Below, in pieces: positions 39,971 through 46,227 of a stretch of 46,494 nt of DNA (positions within the stretch are counted from its first letter, which is position 1; every line of letters starts with the position of its first letter). The position numbers and the translations under genes are program-made. Source of the DNA: a virus. Location of the stretch: the IMG/VR virus record IMGVR_UViG_3300035698_009625, positions 1 to 46,494 of that record. The stretch is one strand, 5' to 3'. The notes beneath the pieces were generated by a model. It made no database searches and had not been told where the DNA came from. It was given only the letters and a program-made list of their open reading frames with translations.

Positions 39971-40626
39971 ATATCGGCTTTTCTCGTTGGTTAGATTTAT
40001 ACATTACAAATAGACTTTCTGATGTATTACACGATATTAAAAGTCTAACCAACGAGAATAAACTTTTAATTATGAGAATCAAAGAATGTGATAAAATTTT
40101 AAATAGAAAAAAAATAACAAAAACGATATCACTAAATCAAAAAAGCATAAAACAAGGTATCAATTACAGACTTGCACAAAATAGATTAGAAAAAAGAAAA
40201 TTTAAAAATTCTGTTAAAAGGATACAATCAGAAGAAACTGCTGAATTATATAAAACTATTTTAAGACATAAATCAATAAACAGTATAGTAGTAGATGGTG
40301 ATGCATTAAGGATATCTACCATATTTTTAAAAAATAATACAGGAGGTGTAATGGGTAGATATGATATACAAATATATAATTGTCATCAAACATATCGAAT
40401 TTATAATTTAGATTATAAAGTTAACGATCAATACGATCATTACAATGTAGATTATGGAAATCCTTGTTTAGGTGATATGAAACGAGTTTTATATAAATAT
40501 GAAGATTCAGCCAATTTAAGATTAGTAATAGATGGTTTAATTTACTTTTTAATAGATACATATGCACCACATGATAGTTATATGTCAAAAACAGATTGGT
40601 CTAGATATAAGAAAAAAATAACATGA
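39937..40626 (+). CDS. E2-like ubiquitin-conjugating protein
   Basis: 229 residues. Residues 1-105 are a basic, probably coiled N-terminal extension. Residues ~112-215 match bacterial E2-like domains: strands, then DHYNVDYGNPCLGD (His168, Cys177 as the likely thioester cysteine in PCLG), a long helix (LRLVIDGLIYFLIDTY) and PHDSY at the end. The order resembles PRTRC protein B/prokaryotic E2 families. It would carry the Ubl from the E1 to a target. Its stop is within an ATGATAG overlap with the next gene. Confidence 0.75.
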   Translation: MRSKSKRSIKLNIGFSRWLDLYITNRLSDVLHDIKSLTNENKLLIMRIKECDKILNRKKITKTISLNQKSIKQGINYRLAQNRLEKRKFKNSVKRIQSEETAELYKTILRHKSINSIVVDGDALRISTIFLKNNTGGVMGRYDIQIYNCHQTYRIYNLDYKVNDQYDHYNVDYGNPCLGDMKRVLYKYEDSANLRLVIDGLIYFLIDTYAPHDSYMSKTDWSRYKKKIT

Positions 40627-41198
40627 TAGAAATTAAAATTACAAATAAAGCATATCTTAAATTAACGTATTATATACAGGAATGTGATACTGAAATTTCG
40701 GGATTGGGTAAAGTTCGTGAAAAAGTAGAACTTGTAGATATTGAAGTATCTGAAATGGGTTATGGAAATATTGAAATATCAAAAGTTAAACAAGAAGAAA
40801 AACGATATTTAGAAATTTATGATATAGAATTGTTTCCTCAACAAGTTAGTAGTTCTCACTCTGATTTAGATGAAGAATCATTAGCTAAATTTTTAACAAA
40901 CAAATTAAGAAATAGTAAACCAGTAGAAGATTATAAAGTATGGTGGCATTCTCATGTAGATATGGTTGCTAGTTTTAGTGCAGGTGATGAACATACTATT
41001 GAGAATTCTACTGAATTTCCATATTTACTTTCAATTGTATCAAATAAACAAGGTGACATGGAAACTAGAATAGATTTATATAAACCATTTAGACATACAA
41101 TACCCGATGGTGATATAAATGTAATCATTGAAAAAAGAGAAGATACTAAAATTAAAAAATCATGCCAAAATCAAATCAAACAAAAAGTAAGATCATAG
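40623..41198 (+). CDS. JAB/JAMM metalloprotease (deubiquitinase-like)
   Basis: 191 residues. The full JAMM zinc motif is present: Glu24 in CDTEISGLG, then W-W-H-S-H-x7-S-x2-D (His109, His111, Ser119, Asp122). These enzymes cut ubiquitin-like tails or isopeptide bonds. The C-terminal Lys-rich tail overlaps the E1 gene by 37 bp. Metal ligands are intact, so it should be active. Confidence 0.88.
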   Translation: MIEIKITNKAYLKLTYYIQECDTEISGLGKVREKVELVDIEVSEMGYGNIEISKVKQEEKRYLEIYDIELFPQQVSSSHSDLDEESLAKFLTNKLRNSKPVEDYKVWWHSHVDMVASFSAGDEHTIENSTEFPYLLSIVSNKQGDMETRIDLYKPFRHTIPDGDINVIIEKREDTKIKKSCQNQIKQKVRS

Positions 41199-41842
41199 AC
41201 TACAAAAGACAGGTAGATATATTTGATCCAACCAAGCATAATGATTATATTACTATAGTTGGTCTTGGTAATGTAGGTTCACATTCTGCAGTAACTTTAG
41301 CAAAGATGGGAATTAGAGGATTTATCTTATATGATTTTGATAAAATAGAAAATCATAATTTATCCAGCCAGTCTTATACTGCAAAGGATATTGGAAAAAA
41401 TAAAGCAATTGCATTAGCCCGTAAAATAAAAGAAATCAATCCAGAAGCATTAGTCTTAGGAAATGATACTCGTTTTAGTGGTTGTACAATGGATTCATTG
41501 AGTAAAATATTGATAGTATCAGTTGACACAATGAAAGAACGAAAAACGATTTGTGAAAACATGATAAACAACAAAGTTACTCCTAAACTAATTATAGATT
41601 CAAGAGTTGGTGGTTCTCAATTAGAATTATATACTTGTAACACAATAGAAGAATGGAAAAAGACATTTACAGATAATCCTTCAACAGATCCTTGTGGTGG
41701 TAGATTTATATGTTATGTGTCAGTTATTGTAGGTGCTTTAATTACTAATCAAATTAGAAAATTTTTAAAACAAGAAAAATATCAAAAATCGATTATGTTA
41801 GATGTTAATTCATTACAAGTAGCAACTAATTTTGAATGGTAA
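41162..41842 (+). CDS. E1/ThiF-like ubiquitin-activating enzyme
   Basis: 226 residues. ITIVGLGNVGSHSA is the ATP-binding glycine loop; YDFDKIENHNLSSQSY has the Asp and Asn/Gln that position ATP and magnesium; IVSVDTMKER follows. DPCGG (Cys178) before RFICYVSVIVGALITNQI is the position of the catalytic cysteine in small prokaryotic E1s. It would adenylate the Ubl C-terminus and pass it to Cys. Shorter than MoeB/ThiF but complete in motifs. Confidence 0.87.
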   Translation: MPKSNQTKSKIIDYKRQVDIFDPTKHNDYITIVGLGNVGSHSAVTLAKMGIRGFILYDFDKIENHNLSSQSYTAKDIGKNKAIALARKIKEINPEALVLGNDTRFSGCTMDSLSKILIVSVDTMKERKTICENMINNKVTPKLIIDSRVGGSQLELYTCNTIEEWKKTFTDNPSTDPCGGRFICYVSVIVGALITNQIRKFLKQEKYQKSIMLDVNSLQVATNFEW

Positions 41843-41843
41843 T

Positions 41844-42131
41844 ATGAAACAACATAGAGAAATAATTAAAAAACTATTAAATAATGTTATTCTTCCAGAA
41901 GAAGTTTCTAAAGAAGAGTTTAAACGAGTTACTAATTATTTATTAACAATAGGTTGGTTTGATGAATATATTAAATTGAGATTTAAGAAATATTTAAAAG
42001 ATAATTGGTATGAACTTGTAGACGAGGCTGAACAATCTACTGGTGAAAGCTATACAGGTAGAGAACCTTTGTTGGATAGAGAAACTATAATTGAAATAGC
42101 TAAAGAAAAATATAAGGAAATAAATACATGA
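41844..42131 (+). CDS. Hypothetical helical protein after the E1 gene
   Basis: 95 residues from the ATG at 41844, right after the E1 stop; an in-frame TTG at 41832 is possible. Helical and charged (HREIIKKLLNNVILPEEVS; WFDEYIKLRFKKYLKDNWYELVDEAEQ). It may be a fifth member or a target of the cassette. Its stop overlaps the next start (ATGA). Confidence 0.6.
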   Translation: MKQHREIIKKLLNNVILPEEVSKEEFKRVTNYLLTIGWFDEYIKLRFKKYLKDNWYELVDEAEQSTGESYTGREPLLDRETIIEIAKEKYKEINT

Positions 42132-42289
42132 TTAAAAAAATTATAGGCTATATAATATTATCATCCCCACTTATAACTATATTTGTTGTTGGCTTTTATA
42201 GCATAGGTTGGGTAGTATTTACTATACCATTCGTAATAGTGTTTGTATTATCTTTAATGTATTTAGGTTTTATTTTAATAGAAAATTAA
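42128..42289 (+). CDS. Small membrane protein
   Basis: 53 residues, MIKKIIGYIILSSPLITIFVVGFYSIGWVVFTI, then PFVIVFVLSLMYLGFILIEN: two membrane segments with a positive N-terminus. It is coupled to the preceding gene by an ATGA overlap. Function unknown. Confidence 0.6.
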   Translation: MIKKIIGYIILSSPLITIFVVGFYSIGWVVFTIPFVIVFVLSLMYLGFILIEN

Positions 42290-42315
42290 TAAATATATAA
42301 CGAAAGGAAATAATA

Positions 42316-42543
42316 ATGTTAAAAATGTTACGAATTTTATATATAATTCCAATTTCATTAACGATTACAGCATTGGTGTGGGTTTATAGATATGTGTGGT
42401 TTTCCATAAATACCGTACCTTATGCGAGAATAGGTATTCTCTTCTGTGCTACAGTGCTTACATGTATTGTTTTTATGATTGAAGGAGAAATTGATGAAAA
42501 GGAACAAAAGTCGATTAATCGAATTAAATCAAATAAATACTAA
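42316..42543 (+). CDS. Small membrane protein
   Basis: 75 residues, MLKMLRILYIIPISLTITALVWVYRYVWF, then IGILFCATVLTCIVFMIEGE and a charged cytoplasmic tail with KEQKSINRIKS. Two membrane segments. A purine-rich GAAAGGAAAT lies before the ATG. Function unknown. Confidence 0.6.
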   Translation: MLKMLRILYIIPISLTITALVWVYRYVWFSINTVPYARIGILFCATVLTCIVFMIEGEIDEKEQKSINRIKSNKY

Positions 42544-42545
42544 TT

Positions 42546-42941
42546 ATGTCAAAAATATGTACAAGATGTGATAAACGTAAATTCGATAGTGAATTTGCCA
42601 CATGTAAAAAAAATGAAGATGGAAAACAATATTGGTGTAAAGATTGTCATGCTAAAATAAGACAAGCCAGATCTGCATTACAAATGATTACATGTGACAC
42701 TAAAACATGTGTTAAATGTGATGAAACAAAACTAATCTCCGAATTTGGAGTCAATAATCGAAATAGCGATAAATTGCATAATTTTTGTAAAGAATGTAAC
42801 AATAGAATAGCTCGAATATATAGACAAAAAAGAATAGAAAAAGTATCAATTTGTTGTGATAGTTGCAAACATTACGTACCAATAACTGATAGTTGTATGC
42901 AAGATAATAGATCTTGGTTTCGTAAATTGTTAAATTATTAA
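42546..42941 (+). CDS. Triple zinc-finger protein
   Basis: 131 residues. Two tandem modules with C-x2-C ... C-x2-C (KICTRCDKRKFDSEF ... WCKDCH; CVKCDETKLISEFG ... FCKECN), the treble-clef type common in phage HNH-related proteins but lacking the HNH residues. A third set (CCDSCKHYVPITDSC) ends it. It may bind DNA, RNA or protein. Starts 2 nt after the upstream stop. Confidence 0.72.
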   Translation: MSKICTRCDKRKFDSEFATCKKNEDGKQYWCKDCHAKIRQARSALQMITCDTKTCVKCDETKLISEFGVNNRNSDKLHNFCKECNNRIARIYRQKRIEKVSICCDSCKHYVPITDSCMQDNRSWFRKLLNY

Positions 42942-42950
42942 GATAAATAT

Positions 42951-43337
42951 ATGAATAAAAAGAAAATTGAAATAGAAAATGAAATTGAAGTTATAGAAAA
43001 AAAGATTATTGGAATATTAAGAAATGTAGATACTGACGAAGATACTATAAGAGATATTATAGATGAAATAACAGATTTGAAAGAGTTTTTAATTGAAACA
43101 ATTAATCGCTCATATACAAATAAACATATGAAAACACAAGACAATTTAAAACTTATTAAAAATAGTATTAAAGAATTAAAAAGCATGTCCGGAGATCCTG
43201 AAATAGCTCATTCTTTTGAAGATGATTTATATAAATCCGTATTGAAGGATATATCTAATGGTGCTAAAGATGCAGATAAACTTGCTAAAGAAGTATTGAA
43301 AGCAAGTAAAGTAAATTTTGAGAGATATTGTGCTTAA
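42951..43337 (+). CDS. Coiled-coil hypothetical protein
   Basis: 128 residues, an almost continuous helix (KKIEIENEIEVIEKKIIGIL; TIRDIIDEITDLKEFLIETI; KDADKLAKEVLKASKV). No SD; AATAT precedes the ATG. Not recognised. Confidence 0.62.
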   Translation: MNKKKIEIENEIEVIEKKIIGILRNVDTDEDTIRDIIDEITDLKEFLIETINRSYTNKHMKTQDNLKLIKNSIKELKSMSGDPEIAHSFEDDLYKSVLKDISNGAKDADKLAKEVLKASKVNFERYCA

Positions 43338-43365
43338 ACTAATTACCTAATTAAAAGATAAACAT

Positions 43366-43509
43366 ATGAAAAATATAATTAAATTTTTATTTAAAAATAG
43401 AGAAACAAATGTAATTTGGATGACTGGTATTTATCTTTTTGGTGTTGGTGTTGGAATGGAAAATAATTTATTGATGTTTGTTTCTTTATTTGTACCAACT
43501 TTGTCTTGA
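43366..43509 (+). CDS. Small membrane protein
   Basis: 47 residues, MKNIIKFLFKNRETNVIWM, then TGIYLFGVGVGMENNLLMFVSLFVPTLS and a TGA stop. In frame beyond the TGA it continues ILEPLIYNKK to TAA, so readthrough or a recent mutation is possible. AAACAT leader as in the next gene. Confidence 0.5.
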   Translation: MKNIIKFLFKNRETNVIWMTGIYLFGVGVGMENNLLMFVSLFVPTLS

Positions 43510-43546
43510 ATTTTAGAACCATTAATATATAACAAAAAATAAACAT

Positions 43547-43720
43547 ATGAATAAATATATAAAAGATTATTTTTTAATATTTGGTAACGATCCAAATGAT
43601 AGAGATTATTGGAATAGAGATTATGTAGAATTGTGGCAAATCATTGGTGGTATAGTTTTCTTACCAATATTCGCTATTGGATGGTTATTAATGAAAATAT
43701 TCTGTATAAAAATAAAATAA
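43547..43720 (+). CDS. Small membrane protein
   Basis: 57 residues, MNKYIKDYFLIFGNDPNDRDYW, then one membrane segment (LWQIIGGIVFLPIFAIGWLLMKIF) and a basic end. The AAACAT leader matches that of 43366. Function unknown. Confidence 0.55.
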   Translation: MNKYIKDYFLIFGNDPNDRDYWNRDYVELWQIIGGIVFLPIFAIGWLLMKIFCIKIK

Positions 43721-43724
43721 ATAA

Positions 43725-43922
43725 ATGAAAGAACATATTAAACCTTGCAATTGTAAAACTTGTGTAGATGCTAAAAACGAAGCTCTTAAGAAAGAAAAAG
43801 AAAGACAATTTGATATGATAATGCGTTGCTTACCAAAAGATGCAGAAAATATATCAACACTTACACCAGATCAAGCTATAAGATTAATCAAATGTTTCAT
43901 TAAAAAGAATCCTTGGAATTAA
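43725..43922 (+). CDS. Small Cys-containing protein
   Basis: 65 residues, MKEHIKPCNCKTCVDAKNEAL then helices (KERQFDMIMRCLPKDAENI; PDQAIRLIKCFIKKNP). Three N-terminal cysteines could bind metal. Starts 4 nt after the previous stop. Unrecognised. Confidence 0.58.
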   Translation: MKEHIKPCNCKTCVDAKNEALKKEKERQFDMIMRCLPKDAENISTLTPDQAIRLIKCFIKKNPWN

Positions 43923-43934
43923 TAAATTAATAAT

Positions 43935-44051
43935 ATGAATAAAGAACATATATATTTGTGTGCATTTTCAATAGTAACGATTACAACACTTTTGCTTTTA
44001 TATTATTGCATGGTGTATTCTTTACTTATGATGAATTCGTTTATATATTAA
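43935..44051 (+). CDS. Very small membrane protein
   Basis: 38 residues, MNKEHIYLCAFSIVTITTLLLLYYCMVYSLLMM: one membrane helix and little else. Last gene before the tRNA promoter. It could be a real small inhibitor or lysis protein, or a chance ORF. Confidence 0.4.
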   Translation: MNKEHIYLCAFSIVTITTLLLLYYCMVYSLLMMNSFIY

Positions 44052-44052
44052 G

Positions 44053-44081
44053 TTTACACATTCATTGAAATGTGGTATAAT
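44053..44081 (+). promoter_or_regulatory. Rightward promoter of the tRNA-ORF cluster
   Basis: TTTACA 44053-44058, 17-bp spacer ending ATGTGG, TATAAT 44076-44081; predicted start at 44088-44089, only 4-5 nt before the first tRNA. No further promoter or terminator is seen up to the window end. Confidence 0.82.
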
Positions 44082-44092
44082 TGTAAATATAA

Positions 44093-44165
44093 ACCAGAGT
44101 CGACGAATTGGTAAGTCCCTTGGTTTTGATCCAAGTGGTTGTGGGTTCGAGTCCTACCTCTGGTA
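44093..44165 (+). tRNA. tRNA-Gln(TTG)
   Basis: Acceptor ACCAGAG/CTCTGGT, anticodon stem CTTGG/CCAAG with loop TTTTGAT giving TTG, T arm GTGGG-TTCGAGT-CCTAC. Discriminator A; CCA is not encoded. One C separates it from the next ATG. Confidence 0.92.
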
Positions 44166-44166
44166 C

Positions 44167-44322
44167 ATGGGATTTTTAAAAGAAATATTCAATGATGTAG
44201 TTGATATAGCTTCTGTACCAGTTAAGGTGGCAGCTAAAGTAACTGACGATGTTATGGAGTCAGATATAGAAGACTATGTTGATGAATTAAAAGACACTAT
44301 TAAATGTGAAGATGAAGAATAA
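44167..44322 (+). CDS. Small acidic protein directly after tRNA-Gln
   Basis: 51 residues, MGFLKEIFNDVVDIASVPVKVAAKVTDD then ESDIEDYVDELKDTI. The ATG at 44167 is 2 nt after the tRNA's last base, so processing would leave a nearly leaderless mRNA. A longer reading frame upstream only reads through the tRNA. Its stop codon touches the next tRNA. Function unknown. Confidence 0.65.
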   Translation: MGFLKEIFNDVVDIASVPVKVAAKVTDDVMESDIEDYVDELKDTIKCEDEE

Positions 44323-44396
44323 GCCGGAGTGATGGAATTGGCATACATGAGTGATTTAAGCTCACTATTTTACAGGTTCGAATCCTGTCTTCGGTA
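44323..44396 (+). tRNA. tRNA-Leu(TAA) without long variable arm
   Basis: Acceptor GCCGGAG/CTTCGGT, TGGAATTGGCA D-loop typical of leucine tRNAs, anticodon stem AGTGA/TCACT with loop TTTAAGC giving TAA, T arm ACAGG-TTCGAAT-CCTGT. The variable region is only ATTTT, where bacterial tRNA-Leu has a long arm. Starts at the base after the upstream stop codon. Confidence 0.88.
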
Positions 44397-44402
44397 CAAA
44401 TA

Positions 44403-44476
44403 TACCTCTATATTTCAACGGATAGAATAATGGTCTTCGAAACCATAGATAGAAGTTCGAATCTTCTTAGGGGTAC
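44403..44476 (+). tRNA. tRNA-Arg(TCG)
   Basis: Acceptor TACCTCT/AGGGGTA, anticodon stem ATGGT/ACCAT with loop CTTCGAA giving TCG, T arm AGAAG-TTCGAAT-CTTCT. Discriminator C; one further C, then the ATG of the next gene. Confidence 0.88.
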
Positions 44477-44477
44477 C

Positions 44478-44684
44478 ATGAACATAAAAAAACAATTAGA
44501 GAAAGATAAACAAGAAACTGATAAACTTATTAGAAAATCAATAGGACATATTGAATATATGAAAGGATATTATGCTGGCTGGAAAGAAAGAAATCATATT
44601 GAAAATTTATCAAAAGAAGAAAAATTATCATGGGCAAGAAAAACATTATTTAAATTAGCATATTCAAAAAAAACTAAACTATGA
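44478..44684 (+). CDS. Small hypothetical protein directly after tRNA-Arg
   Basis: 68 residues, MNIKKQLEKDKQETDKLIRKSI, then YMKGYYAGWKERN and a basic end; helical and soluble. The longer frame upstream would read through the tRNA and is rejected. The ATG is 2 nt after the tRNA. Stop overlaps the next start (ATGA). Confidence 0.65.
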   Translation: MNIKKQLEKDKQETDKLIRKSIGHIEYMKGYYAGWKERNHIENLSKEEKLSWARKTLFKLAYSKKTKL

Positions 44685-44842
44685 ACATAAAATTATTTAT
44701 AGAAATCATATTAAGTGTATTTGGTACAGTATTAACCGTCCTATCTATAGTTGATAGGGGTAGTGGTACCATTTATAGAATGTATGCATTTATTATTGGT
44801 GTCATAATGTTAGCCGCTTCAATTGCTATAATACTCAATTAA
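44681..44842 (+). CDS. Small membrane protein
   Basis: 53 residues, MNIKLFIEIILSVFGTVLTVLSIVD then YRMYAFIIGVIMLAASIAIIL: two membrane segments. ATGA overlap with the gene before, and its TAA stop abuts the next tRNA. Unknown. Confidence 0.6.
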   Translation: MNIKLFIEIILSVFGTVLTVLSIVDRGSGTIYRMYAFIIGVIMLAASIAIILN

Positions 44843-44916
44843 GCTGGAGTGATGTAATTGGCAAACATCGGTAGCTCAAAACTATTGTTTTACAAGTTCG
44901 AATCTTGTCTCCAGTA
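44843..44916 (+). tRNA. tRNA-Leu(CAA) without long variable arm
   Basis: Acceptor GCTGGAG/CTCCAGT, AATTGGCA D-loop as in tRNA-Leu(TAA), anticodon loop CTCAAAA giving CAA, T arm ACAAG-TTCGAAT-CTTGT, variable region GTTTT only. No CCA. Confidence 0.85.
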
Positions 44917-44918
44917 CT

Positions 44919-45050
44919 ATGATAAATTTAAAAGATTATCAAATGGAATTAAAATTTTTATTAGCAATATTGTTAGTAATTACCTTTCCTATTTGGATTT
45001 TTCCAATATTATTATTTGTATTAGTAATGGTAATATACGAACAATTATAA
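44919..45050 (+). CDS. Very small membrane protein directly after tRNA-Leu(CAA)
   Basis: 43 residues, MINLKDYQMELKFLLAILLVITFPIWIFPILLFVLVMVIYEQL: nearly all membrane segment. ATG 3 nt after the tRNA, TAA stop touching the next tRNA. Its fit between tRNA ends supports that it is real. Confidence 0.55.
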   Translation: MINLKDYQMELKFLLAILLVITFPIWIFPILLFVLVMVIYEQL

Positions 45051-45124
45051 GCCGCGGTAATCCAATCGGTAGAGATGCTAGTTTTAGAAACTAGATGTTA
45101 GAGGTTCGACTCCTCTTCGCGGTA
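45051..45124 (+). tRNA. tRNA-Leu(TAG) without long variable arm
   Basis: Acceptor GCCGCGG/TCGCGGT, anticodon stem CTAGT/ACTAG with loop TTTAGAA giving TAG, variable ATGTT, T arm AGAGG-TTCGACT-CCTCT. Third leucine tRNA of the set, also with a short variable region. Confidence 0.87.
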
Positions 45125-45125
45125 C

Positions 45126-45197
45126 GAGGATATAGCTTAATGGTTAAGCAGCTCCCTCTTAAGGAGAAGATTGAAAGTTCGAGTCTTTCTATCCTCA
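45126..45197 (+). tRNA. tRNA-Lys(CTT)
   Basis: Acceptor GAGGATA/TATCCTC, D-loop TAATGGTTAA, anticodon loop CTCTTAA giving CTT, T arm GAAAG-TTCGAGT-CTTTC. One nucleotide after the previous tRNA; one C, then the ATG of the receiver-like gene. Confidence 0.88.
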
Positions 45198-45198
45198 C

Positions 45199-45621
45199 AT
45201 GAATGAAGAAAGTAAAAATAAAATCAAACGATCAATCACTATTATTATGAGGATATTGATAATCGAGGACAATCACTACATGGTAAGTAAAATAATATCA
45301 GCCCTTCCTGATAGATTTCCAGAGCATGTAGATCTAATTACTGTAGTTCCAGAATTAACTCAAGCAAATGATCTTTTTGAACATAACGATTATCATTGGA
45401 ATTTGTTATTGATAGATCACGATCTTCCTGGTGGTGGTAACGGAACTTGGTTTCTAAAGAATTATAAAGATAGATTCAATTACATTATAGCCATTTCATC
45501 AATTCCAGAAAACAATAAACGATTGATGGAAAATGGAGCACATGATCAAGTTCTTAAAATGGAAAAAGGATTTGAAAAGATTATAATTAAAAAAATAAAA
45601 CAATATGAAAAAAAATTGTAA
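45199..45621 (+). CDS. Receiver-domain-like protein (response regulator fold)
   Basis: 140 residues. RILIIEDNHYMVSKII gives the acidic pair, LLLIDHDLPGGGNG the phosphoacceptor Asp region, IIAISSIPE the Ser/Thr switch, and VLKMEKGFEK the Lys. No output domain. The ATG at 45199 is 2 nt after tRNA-Lys; an inner ATG at 45247 also gives a full domain. It might intercept host phosphosignalling (inference). Confidence 0.68.
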   Translation: MNEESKNKIKRSITIIMRILIIEDNHYMVSKIISALPDRFPEHVDLITVVPELTQANDLFEHNDYHWNLLLIDHDLPGGGNGTWFLKNYKDRFNYIIAISSIPENNKRLMENGAHDQVLKMEKGFEKIIIKKIKQYEKKL

Positions 45622-45802
45622 GAATTGTAAATATTGGAAAGATGCACAATATAAAGATGAAAGAGAATGTTATTGTCATCCGCCACAACTAATTGATACA
45701 GGAGATGGTCATAAATCATGGAAACCAACAAGAGTTACATCTAAGAAAGATGATTGGTGTGGTCAGTTTAAATTTGGTTTGGTTAGTTCAAATATAAAAT
45801 AA
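45605..45802 (+). CDS. Small Cys-rich zinc protein
   Basis: 65 residues: KNCKNCKYWKDAQYKDERECYCHPP, then SWKPTRVTSKKDDWCGQF. The C-x2-C-x-Y-W ... C-x-C-x-P-P ... DWCGxF layout is a widespread small phage/bacterial protein family, thought to bind metal; function unknown. It overlaps the receiver gene by 17 bp. Confidence 0.7.
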   Translation: MKKNCKNCKYWKDAQYKDERECYCHPPQLIDTGDGHKSWKPTRVTSKKDDWCGQFKFGLVSSNIK

Positions 45803-45819
45803 TTGAATCAAACAAGATT

Positions 45820-45893
45820 GGGAATATAACTCAGTTGGTCAGAGTAGTGGGTTTTTAACCTATTAGTCGTTGGTTCGAATCCAACTATTCCCA
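45820..45893 (+). tRNA. tRNA-Lys(TTT)
   Basis: Acceptor GGGAATA/TATTCCC, D arm ACTC-AGTTGGTCA-GAGT, anticodon loop TTTTTAA giving TTT, T arm TTGG-TTCGAAT-CCAA. Discriminator A, one C, then ATG. Confidence 0.9.
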
Positions 45894-45894
45894 C

Positions 45895-46227
45895 ATGAAT
45901 AAACTAAAAGAAGTTTTAAAAAAACCAAACGATCAATTGATAGCATTTGATTTAGATGGGACATTGTGTAAAGGTGAATTTTGGGGTCAAGGAGAACCTG
46001 AACCAATTCCGGAAATGATTAAATTAGTTTGGAAATTATATAAAAATGGTGCACATATTGTTATTTTTACAGCTAGAAATGTTAGACATACAAGTGCAAC
46101 ATATGCTTGGTTGGATAAATATAAAGTACCTTATCATGGATTGATGATGAATAGAAAGCCTGGTGCCGATTTATATGTAGATGATAAAACAATTCGACCA
46201 GATGAATTTATGAAAATATTAAAATGA
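45895..46227 (+). CDS. HAD-family phosphatase
   Basis: 110 residues: LIAFDLDGTLCKG (nucleophile Asp, DxDGT), IVIFTARNVRH (Thr motif II), KPGADLYVDDKTI (Lys and the acidic motif). A short HAD without a cap domain, similar to polynucleotide 3'-phosphatase-like or sugar-phosphate phosphatases. Next to RtcB, an RNA end-healing role is possible. ATG 2 nt after tRNA-Lys(TTT). Confidence 0.82.
   Translation: MNKLKEVLKKPNDQLIAFDLDGTLCKGEFWGQGEPEPIPEMIKLVWKLYKNGAHIVIFTARNVRHTSATYAWLDKYKVPYHGLMMNRKPGADLYVDDKTIRPDEFMKILK

Noticed and set aside
44065-45094. Longer ORFs reading through tRNA genes (from 44065, 44430 and 44858)
   Set aside because: These frames translate tRNA sequence; the real starts are the ATGs right after the tRNA ends.
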